From: Mycobacterium kansasii ATCC 12478
Lineage (GTDB): Bacteria > Actinomycetota > Actinomycetes > Mycobacteriales > Mycobacteriaceae
Length of the DNA stretch: 64,000 bases
Direction of reading: 5' to 3'
Assembly: GCF_000157895.3 (NCBI RefSeq)
Contig: NC_022663.1
Coordinates: 496,001-560,000, forward strand
In this document: positions 8,883-17,111 of the stretch, one piece after another
Numbering within the stretch: position 1 is the stretch's first letter
How the letters are laid out: each line of letters starts with the position of its first letter
Notes under the pieces: generated by a model
Seen by the model: the letters and a program-made list of their open reading frames with translations, nothing else
The model's database searches: none
What the model was told of the DNA's origin: nothing
Program-made: the position numbers and the translations under genes

Positions 8883-9842
8883 GTGGGTGCGATAGATCGC
8901 ACGCTCACGCTTGTGCTTCTCGATGTCCTCGAAATCGCGGTCATCGTCGTGGCTGCCCGGCTGTTCGGAAAGGTCGCACAGAGGCTCGGGCAGCCGGCGC
9001 TGATCGGCGAAGTGGTGGCGGGGATTGCGCTGGGACCCAGCCTGCTCGGCCTGTTACCGGGTCGCCCGGATATTCGCCTCTTTCCCAGCGAGCTGACGTC
9101 CTACCTCAGGATGTTGGCCGAGCTCGGACCCCTCCTGTCGGCGTTCATGACGGCGAGAATTGCTATACACGAGATCTTCGGTGCGTTCCTTTTCGGAGCG
9201 AGCATGCCCAGACAGGGTGCACGACATTTCAGAAGAGCGATCCTCGACCGACTTGGCACCACCAATTCGCTGGTGCTGTTGCCTGTCTTCTTTGTCATCG
9301 CGGGTTTCAACGTAGAGCTGCGCAACTTCACACGAGTCGACCTGACGTCGCAACTGCTGTTGGTGCTCACCGCGGCCGGCGTCGGAAAACTTGGCGGCAC
9401 CTTCGCCGGTGCCCGCCTGCAGCGAATGACGGTCCGGCACAGCGCCGCAATCGCCGTGCTCATAAACACCTGCGGACTGACCGAGCTCGTGGTCCTGACG
9501 GTCGGCAACGAGGTCGGCATTTTCGACACCGACATGTTCACCATCATGGTGGTCGTCGCCTTGGCCACCACGATGTTCTGTCAACCGGCGCTTGGAATCA
9601 TCTATCCCGACAGGGTTATCCAGGAAGACATCGACGCCGCCGCGGCAGCAGAGCCAGAACGGTTACCGGACGGCCCCTTACCGCAAAGCCGCGGCAGTGT
9701 CCACCTGCGCGCGCGGTCCTACTCTGACGATTCGCCGTCGGCTTTCGAGTCTTCGGGCTTGTCGGAGTCCTTGGGCTCCTCGGACTCTTCGGAGTCTGCG
9801 GCTTCCCCGGAAGTCGCCTTCTGCAGCAGTGTTTCCAGCTGA
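8883..9842 (+). CDS. Kef-type Na+/K+:H+ antiporter, internally shortened
   Basis: The start of the protein (ARLFGKVAQRLGQPALIGEV and LGPSLLGLLPG) and the later segment HEIFGAFLFGASMPR, followed by the TNSLVLLPVFFVIAGF helix, are typical of monovalent cation:proton antiporters of the CPA2 family. Those proteins usually have around 400 residues or more with 12-13 helices. Here about 320 residues remain: the text jumps from LAELGPLL to SAFMTARIAIH, so several central helices that carry ion-binding residues are missing while the frame is kept. The last 40 or so residues are Ser/Asp/Glu-rich and are read antisense to the end of prcA, which suggests the original stop was lost. GTG 8883 is preferred because homologues begin close to it; ATG 8838 is an alternative. 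Probably a decaying gene, not a working transporter. Confidence 0.65.
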   Translation: MGAIDRTLTLVLLDVLEIAVIVVAARLFGKVAQRLGQPALIGEVVAGIALGPSLLGLLPGRPDIRLFPSELTSYLRMLAELGPLLSAFMTARIAIHEIFGAFLFGASMPRQGARHFRRAILDRLGTTNSLVLLPVFFVIAGFNVELRNFTRVDLTSQLLLVLTAAGVGKLGGTFAGARLQRMTVRHSAAIAVLINTCGLTELVVLTVGNEVGIFDTDMFTIMVVVALATTMFCQPALGIIYPDRVIQEDIDAAAAAEPERLPDGPLPQSRGSVHLRARSYSDDSPSAFESSGLSESLGSSDSSESAASPEVAFCSSVSS

Positions 9843-10525
9843 GCCCCGGTGATGCGACGAAACGCCCGCCGTGGCCGATTGGCGTCGAGAATGGCGACTT
9901 CCAAGTTGGCCACCCCGAGGGCGGGCTGACCGTTTCCCGAAGTGTCGGCGCTGCTCGCCCGCAGCGCCTCCACCGCAATCCGCAGCGCGTCGGGCAGATC
10001 GGCGTTCTCGGCGTAGGACTCCTTGAGCGCGGTGGCGATCGGCTCGGTGGTGCCACCCATCACCACGAAATGCGGCTCGTCGGCGATCGACCCGTCGTAG
10101 GTGATCCGGTAGAGCTCGGGTGGCTTGGTCTCGCCGTAATGGGCGACCTCGGCCACACACAGCTCGACTTCATAGGGTTTGGCCTGCTCGGTGAAGATGG
10201 TGCCCAGTGTCTGGGCGTAAACATTGGCGAGCTGGCGTCCGGTGACGTCGCGACGGTCATAGGCGTAGCCGCGGGTGTCGGCGAACTGGATGCCGCCGCG
10301 GCGCAGATTGTCGAATTCGTTGAACTTGCCGGCGGCGGCAAAGCCCACCCGGTCGTAGAGTTCGCTGATTTTCTGCAGTGACCGCGACGGGTTCTCCGCG
10401 ACGAACAGCACGCCGCCCGAGTAGGCCAGCGCCACCACGCTTTTGCCGCGCGCGATGCCCTTGCGCGCGAGCTCGCTGCGCTCGCGCATCGCCTGCTCGG
10501 GCGAGATGAAATACGGAAAGCTCAC
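9719..10525 (-). CDS. prcA: Proteasome alpha subunit PrcA
   Basis: 268 residues, nearly identical to mycobacterial PrcA from MSFPYFISPEQAMRER through GKFNEFDNLRRGGIQF and DGSIADEP. PrcA forms the two outer seven-membered rings of the 20S core; its N-terminal residues gate the entry pore and it has no catalytic threonine. The tail after residue about 245 is Ser/Glu/Asp/Lys-rich and ends DGESSE. It is about 20 residues longer than the 248-residue M. tuberculosis protein. Translation starts at GTG 10525, which overlaps the prcB stop in GTGA, so the two rings are probably made by coupled translation. The 3' end overlaps the shortened antiporter gene on the other strand by 124 bases. Confidence 0.98.
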   Translation of the reverse strand: MSFPYFISPEQAMRERSELARKGIARGKSVVALAYSGGVLFVAENPSRSLQKISELYDRVGFAAAGKFNEFDNLRRGGIQFADTRGYAYDRRDVTGRQLANVYAQTLGTIFTEQAKPYEVELCVAEVAHYGETKPPELYRITYDGSIADEPHFVVMGGTTEPIATALKESYAENADLPDALRIAVEALRASSADTSGNGQPALGVANLEVAILDANRPRRAFRRITGAQLETLLQKATSGEAADSEESEEPKDSDKPEDSKADGESSE

Positions 10526-11388
10526 TTTTCACCGCCGTCTGGCCCGAAAGTGTCAGCGCGCGAACGGCTTCCGATGACGTCGCGAGCCAGCTCGGCGATA
10601 CGGCTCTCCGGGATGTCGACCGCCCCGTCGGCGTCGATGGCGACTGCCGTGGGATAAATTCCGCGGACCAGGTCCGGGCCGCCGGTGGCCGAGTCGTCGT
10701 CGGCTGCGTCGTAGAGCGCCTCCACAGCCACCCGTAACGCCGAATCGCCGTCAGTGACTTGCGAATACAGCTTCTTCATCGACGACTTGGCGAAGAGCGA
10801 TCCCGAGCCCACCGACTGGTAACCCTCTTCTTCGATGTTCCAGCCGCCAGCGGCGTCGAACGAGACGATGCGCCCCGCGGTCTGCGGGTCGGCGGCATGA
10901 ATGTCGTAGCCCGCCAGCAACGGCAGCGCAATAAGCCCCTGCATGGCCGCCGCCAGGTTGCCGCGCACCATGATCGCGAGCCGGTTGACCTTGCCGGCGA
11001 ACGTCAGCGGCACCCCTTCCAACTTCTCGTAGTGCTCGAGTTCGACGGCGTACAGGCGGGCGAATTCGACGGCGACCGCCGCGGTGCCGGCGATACCGGT
11101 GGCGGTGTAGTCATCGGTGATGTACACCTTTTTCACGTCGCGCCCGGCGATCATGTTGCCCTGGGTGGAGCGCCGGTCTCCGGCGATGACGACGCCGCCG
11201 GGGTATTTCAAGGCGACGATGGTGGTGCCGTGCGGCAACTGGTCGCTTGGCTGCGCGCCGCCGCCCACGCCGGCCGGCAACAACTCCGGCGCCTGGCGAC
11301 GCAGGAAGTCAGCAAACGATGAGAGGTCTACAGCGGATCCGGAAAGTGCCGATTTAGGGGACAAGCGATCAGGCAACGGCCAGGTCAC
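10522..11388 (-). CDS. prcB: Proteasome beta subunit PrcB (proteolytic)
   Basis: 288 residues. The first 54 form a propeptide removed by self-cleavage at HG|TTIVAL, exposing Thr55 as the N-terminal nucleophile of the mature protein. Asp71 and Lys87, corresponding to mature positions 17 and 33 of the active site, are present. PrcB forms the inner two rings of the 20S core and cuts unfolded pupylated proteins fed in by Mpa. The start is GTG 11388, overlapping the pup stop by four bases (GTGA). The order pup-prcB-prcA with both overlaps is the conserved mycobacterial arrangement. Confidence 0.98.
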   Translation of the reverse strand: MTWPLPDRLSPKSALSGSAVDLSSFADFLRRQAPELLPAGVGGGAQPSDQLPHGTTIVALKYPGGVVIAGDRRSTQGNMIAGRDVKKVYITDDYTATGIAGTAAVAVEFARLYAVELEHYEKLEGVPLTFAGKVNRLAIMVRGNLAAAMQGLIALPLLAGYDIHAADPQTAGRIVSFDAAGGWNIEEEGYQSVGSGSLFAKSSMKKLYSQVTDGDSALRVAVEALYDAADDDSATGGPDLVRGIYPTAVAIDADGAVDIPESRIAELARDVIGSRSRADTFGPDGGEK

Positions 11389-11579
11389 TGTCCGCCCTTT
11401 TGGACGTACGCGCGGACGAAGTCTTCGGCGTTCTCCTCGAGCACGTCGTCAATCTCATCGAGCAGATCGTCGGTTTCCTCGGCGAGCTTTTCGCGACGCT
11501 CCTGGCCCGCGGCAGTGCTGCCGGCGAAGTCGTCGTCGTCTCCGCCGCCACCGCCGCGTTTGGTCTGCTCCTGAGCCAT
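11385..11579 (-). CDS. pup: Prokaryotic ubiquitin-like protein Pup
   Basis: 64 residues, rich in Asp, Glu, Gly and Gln, with little hydrophobic core: an intrinsically disordered tag. It begins MAQEQTKR, has the helical Mpa-binding segment (LLDEIDDVLEENAEDFVRAY) and ends KGGQ. The terminal Gln is the form that must be deamidated to Glu by Dop before the ligase PafA can join it to lysines of target proteins. It starts at ATG 11579 and its stop overlaps the prcB start. The 133-base gap to dop probably carries the promoter of pup-prcB-prcA. Confidence 0.98.
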   Translation of the reverse strand: MAQEQTKRGGGGGDDDDFAGSTAAGQERREKLAEETDDLLDEIDDVLEENAEDFVRAYVQKGGQ

Positions 11580-11712
11580 CGCCGCCTCCTGCTCTCGTCA
11601 TGGCCTGCTTACAGGCCGCGGGCGCCGTACCGCACGCCCGCTGGTCTTTCCCTAACAGTACCGGTCAGCGCCGACGTTTCCGGGTTTACGCTCCCTGCCG
11701 TACCAACGGATC

Positions 11713-13209
11713 TCAGCTGGTGAGTTGTTCCACCAGTTCGGCGGCGCTGTCCACGGACTCCAGCAGCGCGCCGACGTGGGCTTTGCTGCCCCGCAGCGGC
11801 TCGAGCGTGGGTATCCGCACCAGCGAGTCACCGCCCAAATCGAAAATGACCGAGTCCCAGCTGGCGGCGGCGATATCGGCGCCGAACCTGCGCAGACATT
11901 CGCCGCGGAAGTACGCCCGGGTGTCGGTGGGCGGGTTGTCCACCGCCTCGAGCACCTGGTGTTCGCTGACCAGCCGTTTCATGGAACCGCGGGCTACCAA
12001 CCGGTTGTACAGGCCCTTGTCCAGGCGGACATCGGAATACTGCAGGTCAACCAGATGCAATCGGGGCGCCGACCAGCTCAGATTCTCCCGGTGCCGGAAT
12101 CCGTCGAGCAGCCGCAGCTTGGCCGGCCAGTCCAGCAGCTCTGCGCATTCCATCGGGTCGCGCTCGAGCAGGTCGAGCACGTGCGTCCAGGTTTCCACGA
12201 TGTCGGACGCCCGCGGGTCGGGGTCGCGGCTGTCGACCAGCTTGGCCACCCGGTCCAGATACGCCCGTTGCAGCGCTAGACCGGTCATTTCGCGGCCGTC
12301 TACCAGGGCCACTGTGGCCCGCAGGGTGGGATCACGGCTGATTGCATGGACCGCATGTACCGGCCGGGCCAGCGCCAAATCAGCCAGGTCAACCCCTTCT
12401 TCGATGAGGTCGAGCACCAGCGCCGTAGCGCCCAGCTTGAGGTAGGTCGATGTTTCGGCAAGGTTGGCATCGCCGATGATGACGTGCAGCCGGCGGTACC
12501 GGTCGGCGTCGGCGTGCGGTTCGTCGCGGGTGTTGATGATGCCGCGTTTCAGCGTCGTCTCCAGTCCGACCTCGACCTCGATGTAGTCGGCGCGCTGCGA
12601 CAGCTGGAATCCCGGCTCGTCGCCGGAAGGCCCGATGCCGACGCGGCCGGAGCCGGTCACCACTTGTCGCGACACCAGAAACGGGGTGAGCCCGGCGATA
12701 ATCGCCGAGAACGGCGTCTGGCGAGACATCAGATAGTTCTCGTGCGCCCCGTAGGACGCGCCTTTGCCGTCGACGTTGTTCTTGTAGAGCTGCAGTTTCG
12801 CGGCGCCGGGGACGCTGGCGACGTGCCGCGCGGCCGCCTCCATCACCCGTTCACCGGCCTTGTCCCAGATCACCGCGTCGAGCGGGTCGGTGCACTCGGG
12901 TGCGGAGTATTCGGGGTGCGCGTGGTCGACGTAGAGGCGCGCGCCGTTCGTCAAAATCATGTTGGCCGCCCCCACCTCGTCCGCGTCGACCACGGGCGGT
13001 GGCCCGGCCGAGCGGCTCAAGTCGAAGCCCCGGGCGTCCCGCAGCGGCGATTCCACCTCGTAGTCCCAGCGGGTGCGTTTGGCGCGCTGAATACCCGCGG
13101 CAGCGGCATAGGCCAGCACCGCCTGCGTCGAGGTGAGAATCGGGTTGGCGGTCGGGTCCGACGGCGATGAGATGCCGTACTCGACCTCCGTGCCGATAAT
13201 CCGTTGCAT
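11713..13209 (-). CDS. dop: Pup deamidase/depupylase Dop
   Basis: 498 residues of the carboxylate-amine ligase fold shared with glutamine synthetase and PafA. The ATP/Mg-binding start MQRIIGTEVEYGI (Glu8) and the catalytic aspartate at position 95 in LYVDHAHPEYSAPE are present. Dop converts the C-terminal Gln of Pup to Glu and also removes Pup from tagged proteins. It lies upstream of and on the same strand as pup-prcB-prcA. ATG 13209 is the natural start because the ATP-binding motif follows directly. The promoter must lie in or beyond the 68-bp repeat array that begins only 15 bases upstream. The ligase gene pafA is not in this window. Confidence 0.97.
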   Translation of the reverse strand: MQRIIGTEVEYGISSPSDPTANPILTSTQAVLAYAAAAGIQRAKRTRWDYEVESPLRDARGFDLSRSAGPPPVVDADEVGAANMILTNGARLYVDHAHPEYSAPECTDPLDAVIWDKAGERVMEAAARHVASVPGAAKLQLYKNNVDGKGASYGAHENYLMSRQTPFSAIIAGLTPFLVSRQVVTGSGRVGIGPSGDEPGFQLSQRADYIEVEVGLETTLKRGIINTRDEPHADADRYRRLHVIIGDANLAETSTYLKLGATALVLDLIEEGVDLADLALARPVHAVHAISRDPTLRATVALVDGREMTGLALQRAYLDRVAKLVDSRDPDPRASDIVETWTHVLDLLERDPMECAELLDWPAKLRLLDGFRHRENLSWSAPRLHLVDLQYSDVRLDKGLYNRLVARGSMKRLVSEHQVLEAVDNPPTDTRAYFRGECLRRFGADIAAASWDSVIFDLGGDSLVRIPTLEPLRGSKAHVGALLESVDSAAELVEQLTS

Positions 13210-13223
13210 GCTTTAGAGCCTAG

Positions 13224-13689
13224 GCCCGCCGACGATGCGGCCCGCGTAGCGGGCCGTTGAGGAGGCGGGCAATCGGGCTAGGCCCGCCGACCCACAACTT
13301 CCGAGCGGCCCGCGTAGCGGGCCGTTGAGGAGGCGGGCAATCGGGCTAGGCCCGCCGACCCACAACTTCCGAGCGGCCCGCGTAGCGGGCCGTTGAGGAG
13401 GCGGGCAATCGGGCTAGGCCCGCCGACCCACAACTTCCGAGCGGCCCGCGTAGCGGGCCGTTGAGGAGGCGGGCAATCGGGCTAGGCCCGCCGACCCACA
13501 ACTTCCGAGCGGCCCGCGTAGCGGGCCGTTGAGGAGGCGGGCAATCGGGCTAGGCCCGCCGACCCACAACTTCCGAGCGGCCCGCGTAGCGGGCCGTTGA
13601 GGAGGCGGGCAATCGGGCTAGGCCCGCCGACCCACAACTTCCGAGCGGCCCGCGTAGCGGGCCGTTGAGGAGGCGGGCAATCGGGCTAG
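13224..13689. repeat. Tandem array of a 68-bp hairpin-forming repeat (VNTR-like)
   Basis: Six perfect or near-perfect contiguous 68-bp units begin at 13282, 13350, 13418, 13486, 13554 and 13622. A degenerate 58-bp unit at 13224-13281 precedes them. Each unit contains the inverted repeat CGGCCCGC-GTA-GCGGGCCG and an outer pair GCCCGCC/GGCGGGC, so every unit can fold as a nested hairpin. There are no spacers, so this is not a CRISPR array. Its place between the start of dop and a divergent gene argues against a transcription terminator. The same repeat type, also with 68-bp period, occurs upstream of mshC. It resembles the interspersed repeat units used for mycobacterial strain typing. Confidence 0.95.
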
Positions 13690-13740
13690 CGACCTTCTGC
13701 TAGCCAGCCCCCTGCGGCATGTCGATCGCGAGCGCTTGCA

Positions 13741-15183
13741 TTGATCGACTGGCGCATTCAGTTGCCTGTTGGTACGGTCGCCCCGACTCGCCCCGACCAT
13801 TTGCACCCCAGACTTCGGAGTATCCGCGTTGACGCCAAAAGGGCTGTGGCCTTTGTTGATTCCCGCAGTGCTGAGCTGCCGTCGCCGGACGACGTGCGGG
13901 GACCGGCTGTGAATCCCGACCCATTTCAGCACGCGCAGTCCGGCGCTGACTTGATTCCCGCGGGACCGCTTCAAGCCGAACAGATCAGCTATGCGTTCGC
14001 GATCTACTACCTACCGAAGCCGTCGGCGGACCCGTTCGCCACCTTGGATGCGCTGCTGGCCAGGGAATTCAGGGAATTCCACCACGCCGATTGTCTCAGC
14101 GGAGACGAAACAGAGCCCACGGTGAACGCCTGGATCACCGCCGATCCGCAGCACGACTGTCCGCCCCCGAGCCCCGATATTGTCCAACTGTTCGGTCGTG
14201 GAGTAAGCCTGCAGCAGACGGCGGCGCTGCAAGCCACCGAAGCCGCGCTGGTCCTCAACTTCGTCTATCCGAAGGGCCAAGCCCTGAGCCGCCTGCGTAC
14301 GGCGCTGCGGTTAACCGGTGAACTGGCCTCCGGCACCGGCGGCCTTATTTGGGACAACGAGACGCGGGAAGTCTTCACCCCGGCCGCATGGATCGAAATG
14401 CGCATCGACCAATGGAACGGTCCGACGCCGGATATCAGCGACCACACGGTCATTCACGCCTACCAGCCCGACGGCCATGTGCGGCTGGTCACGCTTGGCA
14501 TGGCGAAATTCGGGCTGCCCGACGTCGTGGTGAACCAGCTGCCCCGGTCGGTCAGCCAACAGGTCGGGGATCTGGTCAGTGCGTTCTGTCAGGCGATCAC
14601 CGACGGACCGGTCGTCGAACGTCGTGGAGAGTTCGATCTCGACGTCCGCCGCATCGGTTCCGCTGGCACCGGGACGGCGCCGCTCACCCTGAAAGTGGGG
14701 ACGCCCGAAGCCGGTGATCCCGACAACCGGATCCTCGAACTCACTTTTGATCGCGGGACTGGCGAGGATGTTCACACTCGGCGCCACGCGGTGTTGGCCG
14801 CAGCATTCGGCTCCGGGTCACCGGTCGTTCCGACAATGCATGACGATGCACTCAACGCCGCCAGCGAACAGGCCAGAAGCAAGCTGCCGGCGCTACGCGC
14901 CCTGTTCAACGACGGGCTGGCACCAGGTGAATTCCTGCAACTGAAAGCCCCGTTCGAAGGTGCGGGTGGTATCCGGGAGTGGATGTGGGTGGAGGTCGCG
15001 AGCTGGACCGATGACGCGATCACCGGGTTCCTCGTCAACGAGCCGGCCAGCAGCCTGGGCCTGCACGCGGGCCAGACCGTCGAGGTCGCCGAATCGACGG
15101 TCTTCGACTACATGCACAAGCGGCGCGACGGCGTCATCGACGGCAACGAGACCGAGAGACTGATCCGCAGCCAGCTCAATTAG
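13741..15183 (+). CDS. DUF2314-like protein of unknown function
   Basis: Open frame of 480 residues from TTG 13741; the start is uncertain, and a later codon such as GTG 13846 is equally possible because the first 60-70 residues show no conserved look and no clear ribosome binding site precedes them. The last 90 residues (FLQLKAPFEGAGGIREWMWV, then GFLVNEPASSLGLHAGQTVEV) resemble the DUF2314 domain. The middle part, with ALVLNFVYPKGQALSRL and WIEMRIDQWNG, looks like a DUF4261-type domain, a weaker call. No signal peptide or membrane helix is visible. Genes of these families often belong to cytosolic proteins of unknown role. It sits between the repeat array and the Rv2113-like gene and has no counterpart that I recall in the tuberculosis locus. 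Confidence 0.75.
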   Translation: MIDWRIQLPVGTVAPTRPDHLHPRLRSIRVDAKRAVAFVDSRSAELPSPDDVRGPAVNPDPFQHAQSGADLIPAGPLQAEQISYAFAIYYLPKPSADPFATLDALLAREFREFHHADCLSGDETEPTVNAWITADPQHDCPPPSPDIVQLFGRGVSLQQTAALQATEAALVLNFVYPKGQALSRLRTALRLTGELASGTGGLIWDNETREVFTPAAWIEMRIDQWNGPTPDISDHTVIHAYQPDGHVRLVTLGMAKFGLPDVVVNQLPRSVSQQVGDLVSAFCQAITDGPVVERRGEFDLDVRRIGSAGTGTAPLTLKVGTPEAGDPDNRILELTFDRGTGEDVHTRRHAVLAAAFGSGSPVVPTMHDDALNAASEQARSKLPALRALFNDGLAPGEFLQLKAPFEGAGGIREWMWVEVASWTDDAITGFLVNEPASSLGLHAGQTVEVAESTVFDYMHKRRDGVIDGNETERLIRSQLN

Positions 15184-15262
15184 GCGTTCGGTCGATGCTC
15201 ATCGCCACCACGCCCGGCGTGACGGGTCCGGCTCGCTTATTTGAGGACTAGGGTGAGCCGGC

Positions 15263-16453
15263 ATGAAGCTCTCCCCGCGCCGCATGCCGGCAGGCCTGGC
15301 GCCGGCAACTGCCGCGGCCGAAAGCTGGTTCTTGCAGCATGGCTTGCCGTCTGTGCTGACCAAGCGGTCCCGATGGCGGCGGCTGTGGTCCAGGTCGGCG
15401 CCGGCGCTGGCCGCATATGCGGCGTTTCACTGCTGGACCTTCCCCTTGTTCCTGATCACCAACGGCGAAGATGTCAACATCGGCGAGAACCCCACCCCGC
15501 GGGATTGGGTTGTTCTGACGATCGTCGCGCTGGCCCCTGTTCTGATTGTGGGGATCGGCTGGCTGGTGTCGCGGATGTCGGACGGGCGCAAGCGGGCGAT
15601 CGCAGCCACCGTAGCGGTCAGCATGGTGGGCATCGTGATCGTCGTCGAAACCGACCCGTCCCATCTGCCGGGCGCAGTCATCTTCACGGCACTGGTGTTG
15701 CTTCTGACCGCCAGTGGTGTCGGGTCAGTGGTCGGCTGGGCGGTGCGCATTACCGTCTCGCAGGTTGCGACGATCGGGGCCTTGGCTGTGCGGGCGCTGC
15801 CGGTCGTCCTGCTGACCACGTTGGTGTTCTTCAACGGCAACGTCTGGCTCATGGCCGCGACGATCGGGGCCGAGCGACTGGGGCTCGCGATTGCGTTTCT
15901 GCTCAGCATCGCCGCCGCATTCGTTGTCTCCGCCACCAGGGAGCGGGTCCGGCCCATGCTGCAGTCAGCCGCGGCGCTGCCCAGAGACTGTGAACGGCTG
16001 GCACACACACCGTTTGCGATGCTGCCCGATTCCCCGGGAAGCCCCCCGCTGACCAGGGCCGAACGTGTCAACATGGTCTTCGTGCTGGCCGTCTCGCAGC
16101 TGGTGCAGATCATGGTGGTGGCGCTGCTGACCGCGGTGATCTATGTGATGCTCGGGCTGATCGTGCTGAGTTCGGCGCTGCTCGACGAATGGACCCGCGG
16201 CGCGCCCAGCAGCTCGACCGTGTTGGGCCTGACGTTTCCGGTGCCGGATTCGCTGATCCATATGTGCCTGTTCCTAGGCGCGCTGACCTTCATGTACATC
16301 AGTGCTCGCGCGGTCGACGACGCCGAATACCGCACCACGTTCGTCGACCCGCTGATCGACGACCTGCATGCCACCCTGATCGCCCGCAACAGATACCACG
16401 CCAGCATCACCGGCTACTCCCCCCGTGTTGACGCCGCTGACCACAGTGATTAA
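15263..16453 (+). CDS. Conserved integral membrane protein (Rv2113-like)
   Basis: 396 residues with about eight hydrophobic segments, for example VVLTIVALAPVLIVGIGWLV, AVIFTALVLLLTASGVGSVV and LVQIMVVALLTAVIYVMLGL, and a soluble C-terminus. Length and position (between dop and mpa) match Rv2113 of M. tuberculosis, whose function is unknown. ATG 15263 has GGGTGAG a few bases upstream. The next gene starts 9 bases after its stop on the same strand, so the two are probably cotranscribed. No transporter or enzyme motif is evident. Confidence 0.88.
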   Translation: MKLSPRRMPAGLAPATAAAESWFLQHGLPSVLTKRSRWRRLWSRSAPALAAYAAFHCWTFPLFLITNGEDVNIGENPTPRDWVVLTIVALAPVLIVGIGWLVSRMSDGRKRAIAATVAVSMVGIVIVVETDPSHLPGAVIFTALVLLLTASGVGSVVGWAVRITVSQVATIGALAVRALPVVLLTTLVFFNGNVWLMAATIGAERLGLAIAFLLSIAAAFVVSATRERVRPMLQSAAALPRDCERLAHTPFAMLPDSPGSPPLTRAERVNMVFVLAVSQLVQIMVVALLTAVIYVMLGLIVLSSALLDEWTRGAPSSSTVLGLTFPVPDSLIHMCLFLGALTFMYISARAVDDAEYRTTFVDPLIDDLHATLIARNRYHASITGYSPRVDAADHSD

Positions 16454-16462
16454 TTTCGCCTG

Positions 16463-17107
16463 ATGTCCACCATCGAAGACGGAGCAGTCGTTTTGGAGCC
16501 ACCAGGCGACTTGTCCGGGAAGCGTTATGGCGAAGTACTTCTGGTAACCCCCGGCGAGGCAGGTCCGCAGGCGACCGTCTACAACAGCTTCCCGCTCAAC
16601 GACTGCCCCGCCGAGCTGTGGTCGGCACTGGACCCGAAGGCGATCGCCACCGAACACGGTGCCGCGGCCGCGTTGCTCAACGGTCCGCGCTACTGGCTGA
16701 TGAACGCCATCGAAAAGGCTCCCCAGGGTCCGCCGGTGATCAAGAGCTTCGGCGGGATCGAGATGCTCCAACAGGCCACGGTCTTGTTGTCGTCGATGAA
16801 CCCAGCGCCGTACACCGTCAACCAGGTCAGCCGCAATACCGTCTTCATCTTCAACGCCGGCGAAGAGATCTACGAACTGCGCGACCCCGAAGGGCAGCGC
16901 TGGGTCATGCAGACCTGGAGTCAGGTGGTCGACCCCAACCTGTCCCGAGCCGACCTGCCCAAATTGGCGGACCGGCTGAACCTGCCCAGCGGGTGGAGCT
17001 ATCAGCCGAACAGGCTCACCGACGAGCTGCGCATCGATACCACCGCCCGCGCCGCCCGTGTCCTGCAGGACGACCTCGCCAACAGCTATTCGCTGGTGAT
17101 GGCCTGA
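16463..17107 (+). CDS. Conserved hypothetical protein (Rv2114-like)
   Basis: 214 residues, soluble, with no signal peptide. It matches Rv2114 by position and size. Conserved-looking stretches are GKRYGEVLLV, LNGPRYWLMNAIEK and EIYELRDPEGQRWVMQTWSQ. The fold is not known to me; the protein pairs with the membrane protein encoded 9 bases upstream. Its stop lies a few bases from the mpa stop on the other strand, a convergent arrangement. Function unknown. Confidence 0.9.
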   Translation: MSTIEDGAVVLEPPGDLSGKRYGEVLLVTPGEAGPQATVYNSFPLNDCPAELWSALDPKAIATEHGAAAALLNGPRYWLMNAIEKAPQGPPVIKSFGGIEMLQQATVLLSSMNPAPYTVNQVSRNTVFIFNAGEEIYELRDPEGQRWVMQTWSQVVDPNLSRADLPKLADRLNLPSGWSYQPNRLTDELRIDTTARAARVLQDDLANSYSLVMA

Positions 17108-17111
17108 ACCC

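Noticed and set aside
13224..13689. Possible CRISPR array
   Set aside because: The 68-bp units touch one another with no unique spacers, and no cas genes are near.
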